DNA from: Sarcocystis neurona
Lineage: Eukaryota; Apicomplexa; Conoidasida; Eucoccidiorida; Sarcocystidae
NCBI GenBank assembly: GCA_000727475.1
Contig: KL647324.1
Span: 496,001-560,000 of the forward strand
Length of the DNA stretch: 64,000 nt
Reading direction: 5' to 3'
The translations under genes were made by a program, and so were the position numbers. Shown in pieces: positions 45,400 to 58,000 of this stretch (position 1 is the first letter of the stretch; the number at the start of each line of letters is the position of its first letter). The notes under the pieces are model-generated. The model ran no database searches. It saw only the letters and a program-made list of their open reading frames with translations, and was not told the DNA's origin.

Positions 45400-46230
45400 G
45401 GTGCTGCTTGTGTCGCTGCGGCTGCTGCCGCGCGTGCTGCTATTGCTGTTTAGAATTCTGTGTGGCTGCGGCATCGCTGCTGCAGTTGTTCTGCGCGGTC
45501 TTAAATGGGTCAGGCCACTCAAACTGCGCGCGAAGCACTTGCTGTGGTGCAGCAGCTGCTACTGCTGCTGCTTTGGTGCTGCTGCTGCCCCTACTGCTGC
45601 TGCCGCGCTCTCGTGGCTGCTGCTCCTGCTGCGACTTTTCCCAACATGCAGCAACTGGTCCTTCCCTCTGCAGCAGCTTCCTTCTTCCGGCTGCTTCTTC
45701 CATTCACTGCTGCTGTTTCTCTTTTCTGCCGCAGCTGTCCCTCCTGTCCGTTACAACAGCGGATCTACCACCTCTGTTGCTCCCGCTGTCTATTCCTGCT
45801 CTCCTGCTGCAGCTGCTGTGCGAATCTGCTACTCCATCGCTCTTTCTGCTGCTGTACGCCATCCTGCTCCCGCTTCGTTGGTGTTGCCGCTGCGCCAAAC
45901 GATCCCTCCCGTTATTGCCTTATCGACCGTCTGCAGCTCCTGGGGCACTGACACGCTGTTGCTGCCACAGTGTTTGCCCTCTGCTGTGCTGCCGCTGCTG
46001 CTGTTGCTTTGCCGATCAGGTTTGTGTGTATCTCTCTCACGCGCGCTGCTGCTGCTGCTGAGGGGCCGGGTTCCTGCTGCTACTGCCTTGTGCCTGCTGC
46101 TGTAGTGTAAACCTCGTGCTGCTGTCGCAGCACAGCACCTGCCTCTCGATGCTCTGCTGCTGTTACGTTTAGCTACTGCATCGACTTGCTCCTGCAGTAG
46201 GAGTCGGTGGGGCAGCGGCTCACCGTAGGC
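45400..46230. other. CTG-rich block
   Basis: The + strand is CTG/TGC/GCT-rich with Leu-, Cys- and Ala-rich frames. The - strand frame at 45440-45703 has CAG-sense repeats plus an ordinary stretch (QQVLRAQFEWPDPFK) before a TAG stop and might be exon material, but no donor or acceptor pair was found. Confidence 0.5.
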
Positions 46231-47510
46231 TCAGGAGAAGCACGCAGACCGTAAACAGTAGAATGTGCGTGAGGTTAAAATCAAACGTTCTCTGAAGCAG
46301 AAAACATGACAGGCGGCACTCTAACCAAAGCAAACTGGCACACAGTACGAACAACTAGCTCCTGGAGCTATACCTGTACATATACACTCTCTATATATAC
46401 CTATATACATGTCTCTGTATGTCTGAATGCTTATCCACGTGTACGTTGAGAGCTACGTGTGTACGTGCATCTATCCGTGTGTATACACGCGTACACATAT
46501 ATAGGAAGATACACACGTGTATGTATGTATACATGACGCATACACCTGCATGTAAATCACGGGTGTAAAGTTAAGGCGTACAGGGATACGCGAGCGTATA
46601 TTTTTGTGTGCTGGGCCGCTGGTTCTCCCTCCACTACTCCATATGTGGATATACACACATATGTAATACCTGGAAGATACATATGTACGGGTATAAGCAT
46701 GCTTGAAAATCTGTGTCAACTCATCAATCACACCCCTGTGCACTCACGTGTGTGGACGTATGCACAGGTATACGTATACATATGTGTATGTGCAAGTATG
46801 TCTATTTACCCATGTATGTATGTATATATATATATCTCATACATATGTGTGTACACGAATACAGCCACGTATGTATGTAGCGAGACATACAGAGAGATAC
46901 ACGAAAGCTTGGAAGTGCTAAAGTACACCGAGTTCTCAGGGAAGTGTGCGTTCGACTGCTGACGTTGTCCAGCATTCTTGTCACAGTCTTCCCCATGTGT
47001 ACAGTCGTGCCCAATCGTACATACTCACGAGCAGTCATCTACACATATATACATATACAGATATATATACGATACATACACATATTATACCTACGTACTT
47101 AGCTATCTATGTGCGTATCAATAAACACACATGCGAGAAGTGTATACGGATGCCAACGTAAACTAGGATAGCCGCGTACAAACATGTGTTGACCACTCTC
47201 TGCACTCACATTCCCTCGCACCACAGTATATTATTTTATGTGTATACGCGTTTGGGAATGCATATGTAGTAAGTGTATATATACATATATATACACACGT
47301 GTGCGTTTCGGACACATGTGATATATATATGTATACACAGACGCACATAATCCAATAAAATCTACAAGAGGACGAGCCTCTGCGTATCATGGCGTATACA
47401 CATATACATATATAATATATGTCTATATAGACATATATGTCTTCCTCTCTCCAAAAATACATCTATCTATCTATCTGTATATATATATATGAATACGTAC
47501 ACAGAAATCC

Positions 47511-47544
<34 letters not shown>

Positions 47545-47600
47545 GAATACTTCCGCAAAGGTGTGGATCAATACACTTTGTAGATAAAGGTCACGCGTAC
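46231..47600. other. TA/GTATAC repeat block, no gene seen
   Basis: Dominated by TATATA, GTATAC and ACGTGT words with short unique gaps. The - strand frame at 46802-47038 has some normal residues near 46900-47030 but no splice support. Confidence 0.55.
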
Positions 47601-47740
47601 TCTGAAAGGAAATAACTTCTGCATGAAAAAGCCGAGCTTCCACTGGCTCAGTCGAGGGTCTTGGGAGAGATTCCAGAACTCTCCGAACATGTAAAGCATG
47701 AGCGCAGATAGCACCATTGCAAACAGGCCCATCACCGCCG
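47601..47740 (-). CDS. candidate exon with one membrane span
   Basis: On the - strand, GTGCTGCAG precedes and AGA|GTACGC follows a 140-base island inside TA-repeat DNA. The frame reads VMGLFAMVLSALMLYMFGEF, a clean hydrophobic helix of about 20 residues, followed by a polar segment (SQDPRLSQWKLGFF) and KLFPF. The composition is typical of a membrane protein N-terminus or loop. The internal ATG could be a start. No family is recognised. It may belong with the KKHH-ending exon at 45131-45281, but the joining exons are not identified. Confidence 0.3.
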
Positions 47741-47851
47741 CTGCAGCACAACACATATACACAACATTTGCTTATGAATATATATGTGTATATACGTCTT
47801 AAGACGGAAGCAAGCACGAACAAACACGAAACTCACACATATTCAAACGAA

Positions 47852-48174
47852 TATGTGGCGACGCCAAAACGTCGACCTTCGTAGACAGGGTAGAATCCTA
47901 CATCGCTGGATACAGACAAGTAAGTACGTATGCATCACTCTGTGTGTATGTGTGTTTATGTGTCTCTCTCTCATATATATATATATATACACATATGTCT
48001 ATGTGCAATTGCGGGCACTTACAAACCTCCAGGCGACATTGTATCTAAGTTCACAGGCAGCCTGTAGTGCCGACCGTGTAGCAGCGTCGCACATAACTGC
48101 ATCACTGCTGCAGAAATGCAGTCACCGTACACGCAGGCTATCAGATATGCACGTGCTGGTACACAGATGTTCAT
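47852..48174 (+). CDS. candidate two-exon fragment, unknown protein
   Basis: A first piece (about 47852-47919) reads GDAKTSTFVDRVESYIAG and ends at a consensus donor, CAA|GTAAGT. After a 113-base TA-containing intron ending AAACCTCCAG, a second piece (48033-48174) joins in phase 0, reads ATLYLSSQAACSADRVAA and ends at a GTGAGT donor with one base of a codon left. Two textbook donors and matching phase support it. The 5' boundary of the first piece is unknown. A competing - strand frame through 48023-48174 also has a GTAAGT donor, so strand is not fully settled. No domain. Confidence 0.35.
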
Positions 48175-48229
48175 GTGAGTATTCACTGACGTAGTATTAT
48201 ATGCATAGGTGCTAGCTCACAGACACACA

Positions 48230-49500
48230 CACACACAGACAGGTGCACACGCACGTAACTGAATAGGCCTGTGAGAGAGAGAAGACACACACGAGTAAGA
48301 TGACATTACGTGGGCGGCGGGGACTGAGACGGTGCAAGAAAAAGGAAGGCTAGAGTGAGACAGCTGGAGAGAAATGGCGGAAAGGAGAGGCAGATCAAAA
48401 CAAGAAACGGCGGATATGAAGGCCGACTGCGCGAGAGAGAGAGAGAGGGAAAAAAGGAAAAATTCAGCGGGAGAGACCGATCGATGCGTGGAGAGGCGTA
48501 TAGAGACACGCTAGGGAAGGTTTTTCGTGTCTAGGTGTGCATGCTGAACGGAACTCTGGATCTAGGTTACCGTAGAGCGGGAAACTCGGCTAAACAGAGT
48601 CTTACGTCCGAAATGCACAGTACACTCAACTACGTTGTTGTGTAATATTCACATGCACATACCCATATATCGACGTGTCGTTCCCGTCTACGCGGCTCCG
48701 TCTTCATTATCTTCGTCCAAGTTGGCATACGCTGACCTAGCTAAACGTGTAGATCCGTGGACAGAGCCTTAACGTACGCCTCTGTGTGTTTATTCGTCTC
48801 TTTCTGCAAGTACATGCTTGTGTACGCCCCTGTATGACAAGGGAGTATCTGAATATGGAGAGCTAGCTGCGTGGCTGATCTACACAACTGGCTTACCATC
48901 GAGAAATCGACCGGGATGCACACAGCTCCCCATTTTGGTGGGAAAAATTAGAAAAAGACAGGACAAAAATTTCAGGATGTCACAGAGACAAACCCTCCAA
49001 CCGAGCACCGACAGCAAGTACGCTTGGTGCACTTCGTGTTGGGAGGCAACAACAGAGAGGAAATTTGAAAAGACAGAACGGAAGCGATGAATCAACAATG
49101 CAGCGTAGATGAACTCCAGCAGCGGAAGACAAAGACGAGGAGACGAAGGGAACTTGAAACGAGCGGCGTCGAGCGCGCGGGCGGGGGCGGAATGCCGAGG
49201 AAGACTGGCAGCGAAGTAAACCCGAGAAAAAGTACAGACGAAAGACGAAAATACACACACTTCTGGCAAAGGAAAAGAATCCTTGCTAAAAAAAAAAGGA
49301 AGTCGGGAACGTATTTAACAAGTGAATTGATAGTGGTACACCGGCGTAGGGAGACAGACACGGACGAAAATGGTACGTGGCGTAAGTACAGAGAGTATAT
49401 CGCAAATGAGGGGACAAGAGATAAGACGAAGAAGCTCGTGGAGGTGGGGAGAAAACCTAAAACGAGGAAGAAGGAATTGTGGTGAGAATTTAAAGGAAGC
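48230..49500. other. purine-strand (GA-rich) block
   Basis: The + strand is strongly A+G-rich, with GAGAGAGAGAGAG at about 48437-48450. An ATG-started frame of 132 codons at 49087-49485 (+) is Lys/Arg/Glu-rich (RKTKTRRRRELET), which the base composition alone could produce. I rate its chance of being a gene at about one in five. A + frame at 48818-49090 has more normal residues (CTPLYDKGVSEYGEL) but its exon phase with upstream candidates fails. Confidence 0.5.
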
Positions 49501-52500
49501 TGGGAAGACGTTACTGTCTGTCATGCCCGATCAACAAAAATTCCGCGCATGTGCACATCAGGGGCTGACCGGCCATCGGCACACAGCAGAGTGCTAGGTA
49601 GATACATAGTAGATCGCTGCCAACGTGGAACTCTGTGGAAGTGAATCTCAGGGGGAATGGGGGTACCGCTAATGCTCGCCGTGATACGGAAGTCATTCGA
49701 GTGGCAACGGTAACAACTACATAATGATAAGAAGAATGCAACCCATTAGATATCTGTGAGAAAAACTACAGGTGCTAGGATATCTAGAGCAGCTGAAAAC
49801 CGGGAAGCCTCAGGTTTGGAGGTGACAGACAGAGATCTAAAAGGAAGGCATAACAGAAAAATTGACGGTCTGGCACCACAGTGATCCTGCAGAAGTCTGA
49901 TATGATATATGGGTGTACACGCTGCTACAGAGAAGAGATTTGGTTCTACAAACGTCGTTAAATATAAAGCAAATATATGCGCTTCCATGATCATGATATT
50001 GGACAGAGGCGCCTCGCAAGGGCAGATATTCTACAGCACATTCTAGGGTACCGCGTAGATAATCTGTCGAGTATCCGTGCTTTGCAGTTGCAGATGCATT
50101 TGGTGGAAAGTGCGAGAATGAGAACTACTCCATTGTAGGAGGCCACTGCATCGTAAGGGACACCTTCTAGAGTACAAACCTTGTGTCGTTCTTCGCATTT
50201 CTTTACGCATTGGATGTGACAGAATGTCCTGTGGTCCGCATGGAAGGACGCTGATATCATTACGCTAGAATTCACGCTCTGTAAACACTTAGATTAAGGA
50301 CCTAGGCCGGAAAATTGTTCAATTGCGTCACCTGAAATAAAGGTGACGCGACAATAAATATTGTGGCTGTACCAGTTACTCCGCGAAGCACATGTAAAGA
50401 GTTTTGACGATGTTGTTAGTTGACATTTCAGTAAATGCTGTAAGTGTACCAGGGAGTACACTTGGGTGGATAGGAGTGTATCATTCACAAAGCAGTCAGC
50501 GAACAAAAAAAAAAGACCCAAGAAGCCGAAGTCTCCTTCCATCCCTGAATTCTTTGTCCGGAGGCAGTGGTTAACGTAATGAAGGAAAAGGGACAATGCT
50601 TCGTAGATGCTCTTCGTGCTCACAGCAGACGGAAGGAGTACGATCGAAAGGACCGGCCTTCATGAGACTTCCCTTGCGATAGAAAAGCTAGCAAACGAGA
50701 GAGGCAGAGGAGCGGAAGACAGCAGGTCGACGTCTTCTCGATTTGCCAGCACCTTCTCTGCTTTTGCTAGCCAGGAGTAGGAGTTTCCATTATTTGAGGA
50801 TGCACAGTGTAGTCTCCGCAAGCGCAACAGAGGCGGCTTTATGCTGAAGTTAGAAGGCCACATCCATAATAGAGAGGGAAAAAGGAAGATAAAGAGATGT
50901 GTGCACAAGTGTGCACGAACAAGTCCGCAAGGTTCCAGAAAGAAATGCGCGTTTACTTGCAACTTGCTTTCCATTGAGGTTTACTGAAGTCACAACACTT
51001 TGTAGATTTCTCGGCCAAATCATTCCGTGAAACTCTGACAGAAGAGCACCCATCTGCTGACTCACCCATTCCACATACAAGCGAATCAGATCCTTGCACA
51101 GATTCCCTACACACGTACGCATCGCATGTGCGCTTGTACACTGAGGTGCACTGCGTGTACGTCTCTGCCACTATAGGTCAGATCACCTATACTCCCTCAC
51201 TGACGTACATTTACGTTTACGGACACCAGACTGATGTACACACTTGTAGATATGTGGTTCACCACTTGATAATGAGCCTTTAAGAAGATTCGTCTTCGTA
51301 TCAATTAAGGATGGAACTATTGCAATGCATAGTTGTGCGCGAGTGTTTGATAGACTTGTCAGTGAGATCCACAAACGAGTACACCCACCGCTCTATGTAC
51401 ACATAGAAGAATATACATATATATGTACATCTAAATAGATAGATAGACGCGCAGTTGCGTGGAACATGTAGCATATAAGGAGAGGCCCATACTCTTCTTT
51501 TCTTCAAAAAAGACTGTACACTCGAAAGGATCTTCCTGGGCGCGAAGCGTGAAAATGTTCCTAAGCCATGTCTGCCAGCTTTGAGGGGCACAGAGAAGAC
51601 AGGGATTCTAGATTGATAAAACCGAGCTCAACAGGGCACTTCCAATAAGGCGTTTACAAGATCTGCTTGCCAGTGAAAGCCGCCGCACGCCCAAGTGCGT
51701 CCAACTCTGAAGTGCAGGCGTTGCTCCGAACCTACGGAGTGGAGGCTGCTAAAGAATTATCCATGTGCTTGCAATGATAAACTGCTCCCCACGGAAATAA
51801 ACAAGGCTGGCAATTGATGTCCCTGCCAGCATGCAGATCCAAGCAAGCACGACAGAAGCCTCCTTCACGTTTCCTGTAGTCACCTACGCACGGAAGTCAA
51901 GAAGGTTGACAACGATATACCTGTGCTCGTAATCTTCTTGACTGCTTTGCCGGTTATGCGAGCTCCTTCTCTGGACGATTCGACCGTGAAAACTGATTCG
52001 TGGAAGTGAGGAGATATAGATCCGTGATGTGTGCGCTACGGTTCTGGCACTGCTATCAACTACTCTCGTCGAATATCCTCTGTATGCGCCTGCTGCAGCT
52101 AAGTCCTGCAGGGCGCAATCCTCTCTGTGTGTAGACGGCAACGGGAACGTCATCTGCAGGACTACTGCTCGGTACTCGGTTTTTCTGTTCACGGTCACTG
52201 ATATGGTCGACACTGCTTATGAGTAAATTCTCTCAGTAGAGGGGCATACGCATGTACGCGTGAAAGCCTGCCGCTTGAAGATCAGATGCTGCGACCGCTG
52301 CATAAACGAATACCTTGCGGAATGGCGAGCACACGTGCTACAGCCAGAGAGGGCTTTGGCACGCCATGAGAAAGTTGTACATGTACACAAATTCAAGATT
52401 GTCACTGATGCAAGAATGAGCCTCTCTTTTGAAGTTCTTACTCAGTAACAGTAAATGTAGTTACACTTACTTTGTTCCACTGTGTTCCTATCTTCTCACA

Positions 52501-54154
52501 AACGCTTGCGAAGCGAGCTCGGATGCATGCATTAATACACAAGGGTACGCCAACACAACGTAGTTCTACGCCGATGGTACCCTTGGCGCTTCAACTTTAT
52601 CATTGTCTGCGTCTCCATTTGTTTCCGTATGCAGTCGTTCTGCGTGTTGATTCCACGTGGCTGCTGGTGCACGTGGTGCTGTCGATACTGCTGTGATCCT
52701 CACTCTGACGTTGTGTCTGGTTGTGTTGCTTACTAAGGTGTCCTGCTGCAGCCGCGACGACTGCTGCCGCGATCGTTTCTGTTGCCGTGAGTGCTGCTTG
52801 CGTTGCTGGTGTTGCCGCGTGCGGAGCTGCAGCGCGGAGAGACTACGTGCAGAGGGCAGCACTAGCAGGTGAAACTTACGACTGTGCAACGCACTGCCAC
52901 GCGCATTTCTCTTCCTTAGTCTTCTTCACATTTATTCCTGAGCGGGGGCATTTGCACTTTTACGTACGAAGTATAATGGGGCAGCTAGTACTGTGTGCAA
53001 TTTGTGTTAGTCGGGGCACAACATAGCAGCTGCTATTTTGTGTACAAGTAACTGAACCGATGTGACACGTTTACTCGCCGAGCATCGGCCCATGCGCATA
53101 CACATAAACGTTTAGGTACATACGCAGGTCTGTTTGTTTTCAGTTCATACGCATAATGCGGGTATACCAGCAGCTGGCGGTTACGGACGCCAACTGCACC
53201 AGATGCTGTTGACCCCCTTCATCAAGCGTGACACATACTATATTTGACTGTACACATTGTACTATAGACAGTGCTCCTCCTCCGTGTCTATGCACACAAT
53301 AACAGCGCACCTTCCTTGATAGCCGTTACTGCTAGTCTCCTCATATCAGGCACTCACATCATGAAAATATTAATATATACGTTAAGCATGTAGTCAGAGT
53401 AAAGTTAACGAGAATGCCGGAGCGGCTGCTAGTGTTGTGCATCACCAAGGGCAGCGGTGGTAACAACAGAAGTCCTGCAAGCTACCCATGGACAGCAGAG
53501 CGACTGCTCCGCTTGTACATGCGCTCAAGACTCGCGCCTACTTAGGTCACATAAAGAAGCCGCTGGTGCCGATCTGCAGCACCACCCTCAGCAGGGAAAA
53601 TGGTAGACGCTGGTAGATCTTGCAGCAAGTCTACACAAGTATATAAGAGTAGATGGCGTTACAAGCGGCCTTCAGTAACCGCTGTTGTCAACGCCCACGT
53701 ATCAGTAGGTGCCACTAGAGCGCGTACGCACTCCCAACTGCTCGGCTACGAATTGCCACAAACATGTGGACCGACGGAGGATCAGCTCCCGCTACGTTAT
53801 GCGTAGGGAGTGATGTCACCCTATGCATATATGAAAAGAACAGGTGCTGTTGGTTTATGGATCTAGTGTAAGCTGCTGCGCACCTACTTCCTCTCGGTTC
53901 TCACAAAAATGTACTCCACCACCTACAGAGGAGCGAACGACCCCCAGCGGCTGTGAGTTCATGTGCGGTCCTAAGCAACTGCCATGACCTACATCACACA
54001 AACAATGCTAATGGATCCTGCGATGATGTGTCACCGAGACACTGCTGTTGCAGAGAAATACACAGCGCGAGAGTACACCAACGTCGCAGCACCTGCTGTG
54101 AAGCGTATCCCAGCAGGGGCTGCTGCTGCTACCCCAACACATTCTTTCAACAAC
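49501..54154. other. sparse unique region, no confident gene
   Basis: There are few simple repeats and no frame above about 110 codons. A short CTG/CAG patch at 52640-52860 gives a Gln/Arg-rich - strand frame (52566-52889) and Ala- or Cys-rich + strand frames. None has start, stop and splice support. The rest shows only scattered short frames. Confidence 0.5.
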
Positions 54155-54278
54155 AGCTGCTGCTAATCAATTCCATCGAGTGCCGCAGTGATCCCCTTCA
54201 GTCGCAGGTTGAGATTAGCTGCTGCTAATCAATTCCATCGAGTGCCGCAGTGATCCCCTTCAGTCGCAGGTTGAGATT
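54155..54278. repeat. perfect 62-base tandem duplication
   Basis: The unit begins AGCTGCTGCTAATCAATTCC and ends GGTTGAGATT. The copies at 54155 and 54217 are identical. No function is evident. Confidence 0.95.
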
Positions 54279-54409
54279 TTCAAGACTGCAACTCATGTGG
54301 GGATCTGCCGCAATGCCGATGCCCCGTAGTGCAGTCACCGGCAGGCTAGCAAGACACACAACAGCAACACAACCAGCGCAAGCTTTCCAAATATCCTAGA
54401 ACGCATAAG

Positions 54410-55010
54410 TACATACGAACATATATACATGTGTATGCATTCCTACACACGCAGTGCCGTTTTCTATCCATATATATAGATAGAGAGACACGTCTATACC
54501 TACAGGGAAACAAAGATTGGTTAGACGCTGGTAGTGACGCTGATCTGATACGTGTACGCAGGTGTACATATACAGGAACAGGCCGTCTATCCACATCCCA
54601 GGCATACTCCGTATATCTCTCCATATATATATATACATATATATATATATAGAGAGAGAGAGAAAGGCACAGAGTGAGAGACAGATATGAGTCTATCGAC
54701 ATATATCCATACATACTGCTACAAAGGGACATGGTTAAAATGAAGAAAGATTTAGTTTGTGCAGCGGCGTGGTTTGTTTCCAGGCATCAGATACACGCAA
54801 ACTTGTATAGATATTCTTTTATGTACATGTGTGCATTAATACAAGCATTACATATATATATATGTATATATAGGTTCATGCATGTTTATAGAAGAAAGAC
54901 TTCACTTCTTCTGCAATATATATATATATATGCACACACAAGCATGCGTACCCCAAGATATATATATATATATATATGTGCACATACACAGATATGCAAG
55001 TGCTTCTAAA
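54410..55010. repeat. TA-rich block downstream of the RING/TRAF gene
   Basis: Several (TA)n tracts (54630-54655, 54850-54870, 54918-54932, 54958-54976) alternate with GAGAGA and ACACAT words. It lies 3' of the - strand gene that ends at 55073. No coding signal. Confidence 0.7.
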
Positions 55011-55072
55011 CAGAAGGCTTCTATATAGTGGACTTTACGACTTTGTTTCCTGTGTCTACACATTCTGTTTTC

Positions 55073-58000
55073 TCACTTTTCAAGAATGGCGTGGAATTCT
55101 CCGAAGCAGCGGCCCTCTGAGACGCGCGTCACGTTTGGTAAGAAGGTGGAAAGCTGCTGTCTCAATTCTGCAAAAGATGGCCTTTTCTTTTCTGAATTCC
55201 TCCATTCAAAAGAAAGTCGGAAGGAGAAAACTTCTGTTGCGTTGTCCGCGCTCCTGCCGCTTCCCGTGTTACTGCTGCTGCTGCAGCCGCTGTCTTCCTC
55301 GGTTTCTGCTGCTGTGCTGCACCCGGCTTTCCCCGGCTTCCCGTTGCTGATGCTGCCCGGAAGCGCCGTTGCTGACGATGACGTGCCTTCTCTCGATTCT
55401 TCTTCTTCCGCTTCTTCTTCTTCAAGAGCGTCTCTTGCGCGGCTGCGGCTGTCGCTGCTGCTACTGCTGCTGCTTCCGGAAGGACCCGTGCTCCTAAAAT
55501 GGTGACCTGCTGCTCCTGTTGCCGCGGTGGAACGAGAGAAAGAGCCGCGGAGGCGCTTTATCCTACCAGAAGCTGCGTCTTCCGCCTCTTCACCGGACTG
55601 CTTCTCGCGCCATGAACCACCACCACCACCTGCTGTTGCTGCAGCACCGTGCCCTCCCGCTTCCCTGGCAGCCACAGCAGCACCAGGTGCACCGCGGGAG
55701 CTCCAGTCAACGCCCTGAGTACAGCAAGGTCCTTCTGGTAAAGAAGACGAGGAAGAAACATTGGCAGAAGAAGCAACAGCAACAGCAGATTCTGAAGCAC
55801 TGTTTATCCGCTGCCCAAATTCAGCAGCTCTCGATTTCCGACGCATGGGAACTTCAGGACCTCCGCTGCTACTACTACTACTGCTCGAGCTGCTGCTCCT
55901 GCTGCTGCTCCTGCTGCTGCTGTCCGTGCTGCTGCTGGTGCTGCTGCTCTCCCTGTTGCTCTCACCGCTGCTGCAGTGTTGCTGCTGCTGCTGCCGCTTT
56001 GGGGTGAGAGACAGATCCTTAACAAGTTTAAACGGACAAAATTCTGCGTGGCGGTCGCGATACTTCTTGCGAATAGAGAGGCCGCAGCCAGTAGCTTTAA
56101 AGTGAGGGCACCGCACAAACTTTTCCATGTTCCTGTACCTGCAGCAGGAGCAGCAGCAGCAAGTGAGAGAAGCAACACGAGCAGCAGAAACACATAGGCC
56201 GCGCCACATCACTGCGTACGACGGCAAGAGCAGTCGTTGCCAGTCAGGGAACAATAAGTGGAGCAGCAGACTGGAGCCTCGCCCCACATCACTGAGCAGC
56301 AGCCCGAGCGGCTACCCACGCGGCAGCAGCAGCAGCAGGTGAAGAAGAAGAAGCAGCAGGGGCCCAGTGCGCAAGGCAACGACGTGACGCATGCAGTGAG
56401 AACACCGGCCGCAACAGGAAGGAAAGCTGCTGTAGGTAGAAGAACCGGGAGCACTGACCGGGCCGCTGGCGGCAGCAGAGTCAACGCTGCAGCAGCAGAG
56501 GGGCAGGTGAAAGGAGGGGACAGGTATGTAGCAGCAGCAGCCAGTGCCACCACAGAGACATCAGAAAACAGAGAGGCAACAGCAGCAAGCAATAGCAAGC
56601 CGAAACAGATTCAGAGCGGTGGAACGGCCAGCGGCAGCAGCTGCAGCAGCATCATGAGCGTCTGACACAATGGCAGTGGCACATGGCCGCGTCGACAACT
56701 CAGGCACACACGCAGTGCGCGAGTTGCAGGAGTTGTAGACTTTACTGTAGACGAACATATATTTTGAACAGCACTGGCAGCAGCACAACATAAGAAAGAG
56801 GGGAAGAGGAAGAAGTAGCTGCGTGGGTGAGTTTTTACCTGCAGCGAGGTTCATGAGGCTGCAGCAGCTCTTCCGTCCCTCTGACATTGCAGCCGCTGAA
56901 ATGGTAGCGGCAGCTCCGGACGTCCGGATTGAAGCGACAGCGATTCTCGTGCTGCAGTGCCTGCACGGTCGGCAGCACGGCGGGAGCACAAGTGCATGCA
57001 GCGGCGGCGGGAGCAAAACGGCGCGCAGCGGGAGCAGCAGAAGCGCAACGCAGAGAGGCGGCAGCAGCGACAGTCTCTCCCAGCAGCAAGAGATGTGCAA
57101 CCGGAAGGCAGCAACAGCAGCACTGCAGCCCGAATAGGAGAAACGCCTAGGCAGCAGCAGTAGCACCAGCGGCACCGACGCACGCATCAACCGGCACCAG
57201 GGGAACGGCAGAGCAGTCCTCCACACCTGCTATTTATATTATAGAGCAGTACCCACACCACCTAACAGCCGCAGCAGCAACGGCAGTACATGCAGCAGCG
57301 GTCGCAGCAGTACCTTCCGTAACGGAAGCAAACGAGCAGCAGGCCAGGCAGTGCCACCTATCGCAACCGCTGCAGCTGCTGTGAACGGCGAGAACAGCTG
57401 CAGTGGCGGCAGGTCCGCACCATCTCAGGGGAGAGAATCTACAGCGGCCAAGGTACGCACACCAGAGGCAGCAGCAGCAGCAACAGCAGCTGTAACAGCA
57501 GCCACAGCAACGGCAGCAGCAGCAGGAGACAAGAAAGAGAAATCAAAGGATGTGCAGCGGAAGCGTCACCGACAAGAAGTCGTCTGTGTCTTAGTGGAGA
57601 AACGAGTATTGAGAGGAAGTTTCTCCTACAACAGGAGGCGCAGCAAAAAGGTGAGGGGACTGCACGCCTCTGCGGTGCTCTATTTGGCAGTATATATACG
57701 TATCCGTATATATGCATGCACACGTACATAGAGAGAGAAAGAAGATTAAGATATGTGTGACATACACGTGTGCTTGTGTATTTGCATACGTAATTCTGAA
57801 GAGGAAAACGCAGAGGCTCTGCTGCTTCTTAAAGACGCATGCACAAGATAAAAAGCAAGCTGTTTCTGCTGCTGCTGCGGCAGGGAAAGCCAGAAAGGAA
57901 AAAGGCTGAAAGGCGTTTTCCACTGCGGTCGCAAACAAGCAGCTGCCCCAGCAGCTGGCACGCAGAGCAGCAACAGCAGCCTGGCGGAATGCAGGAAAAG

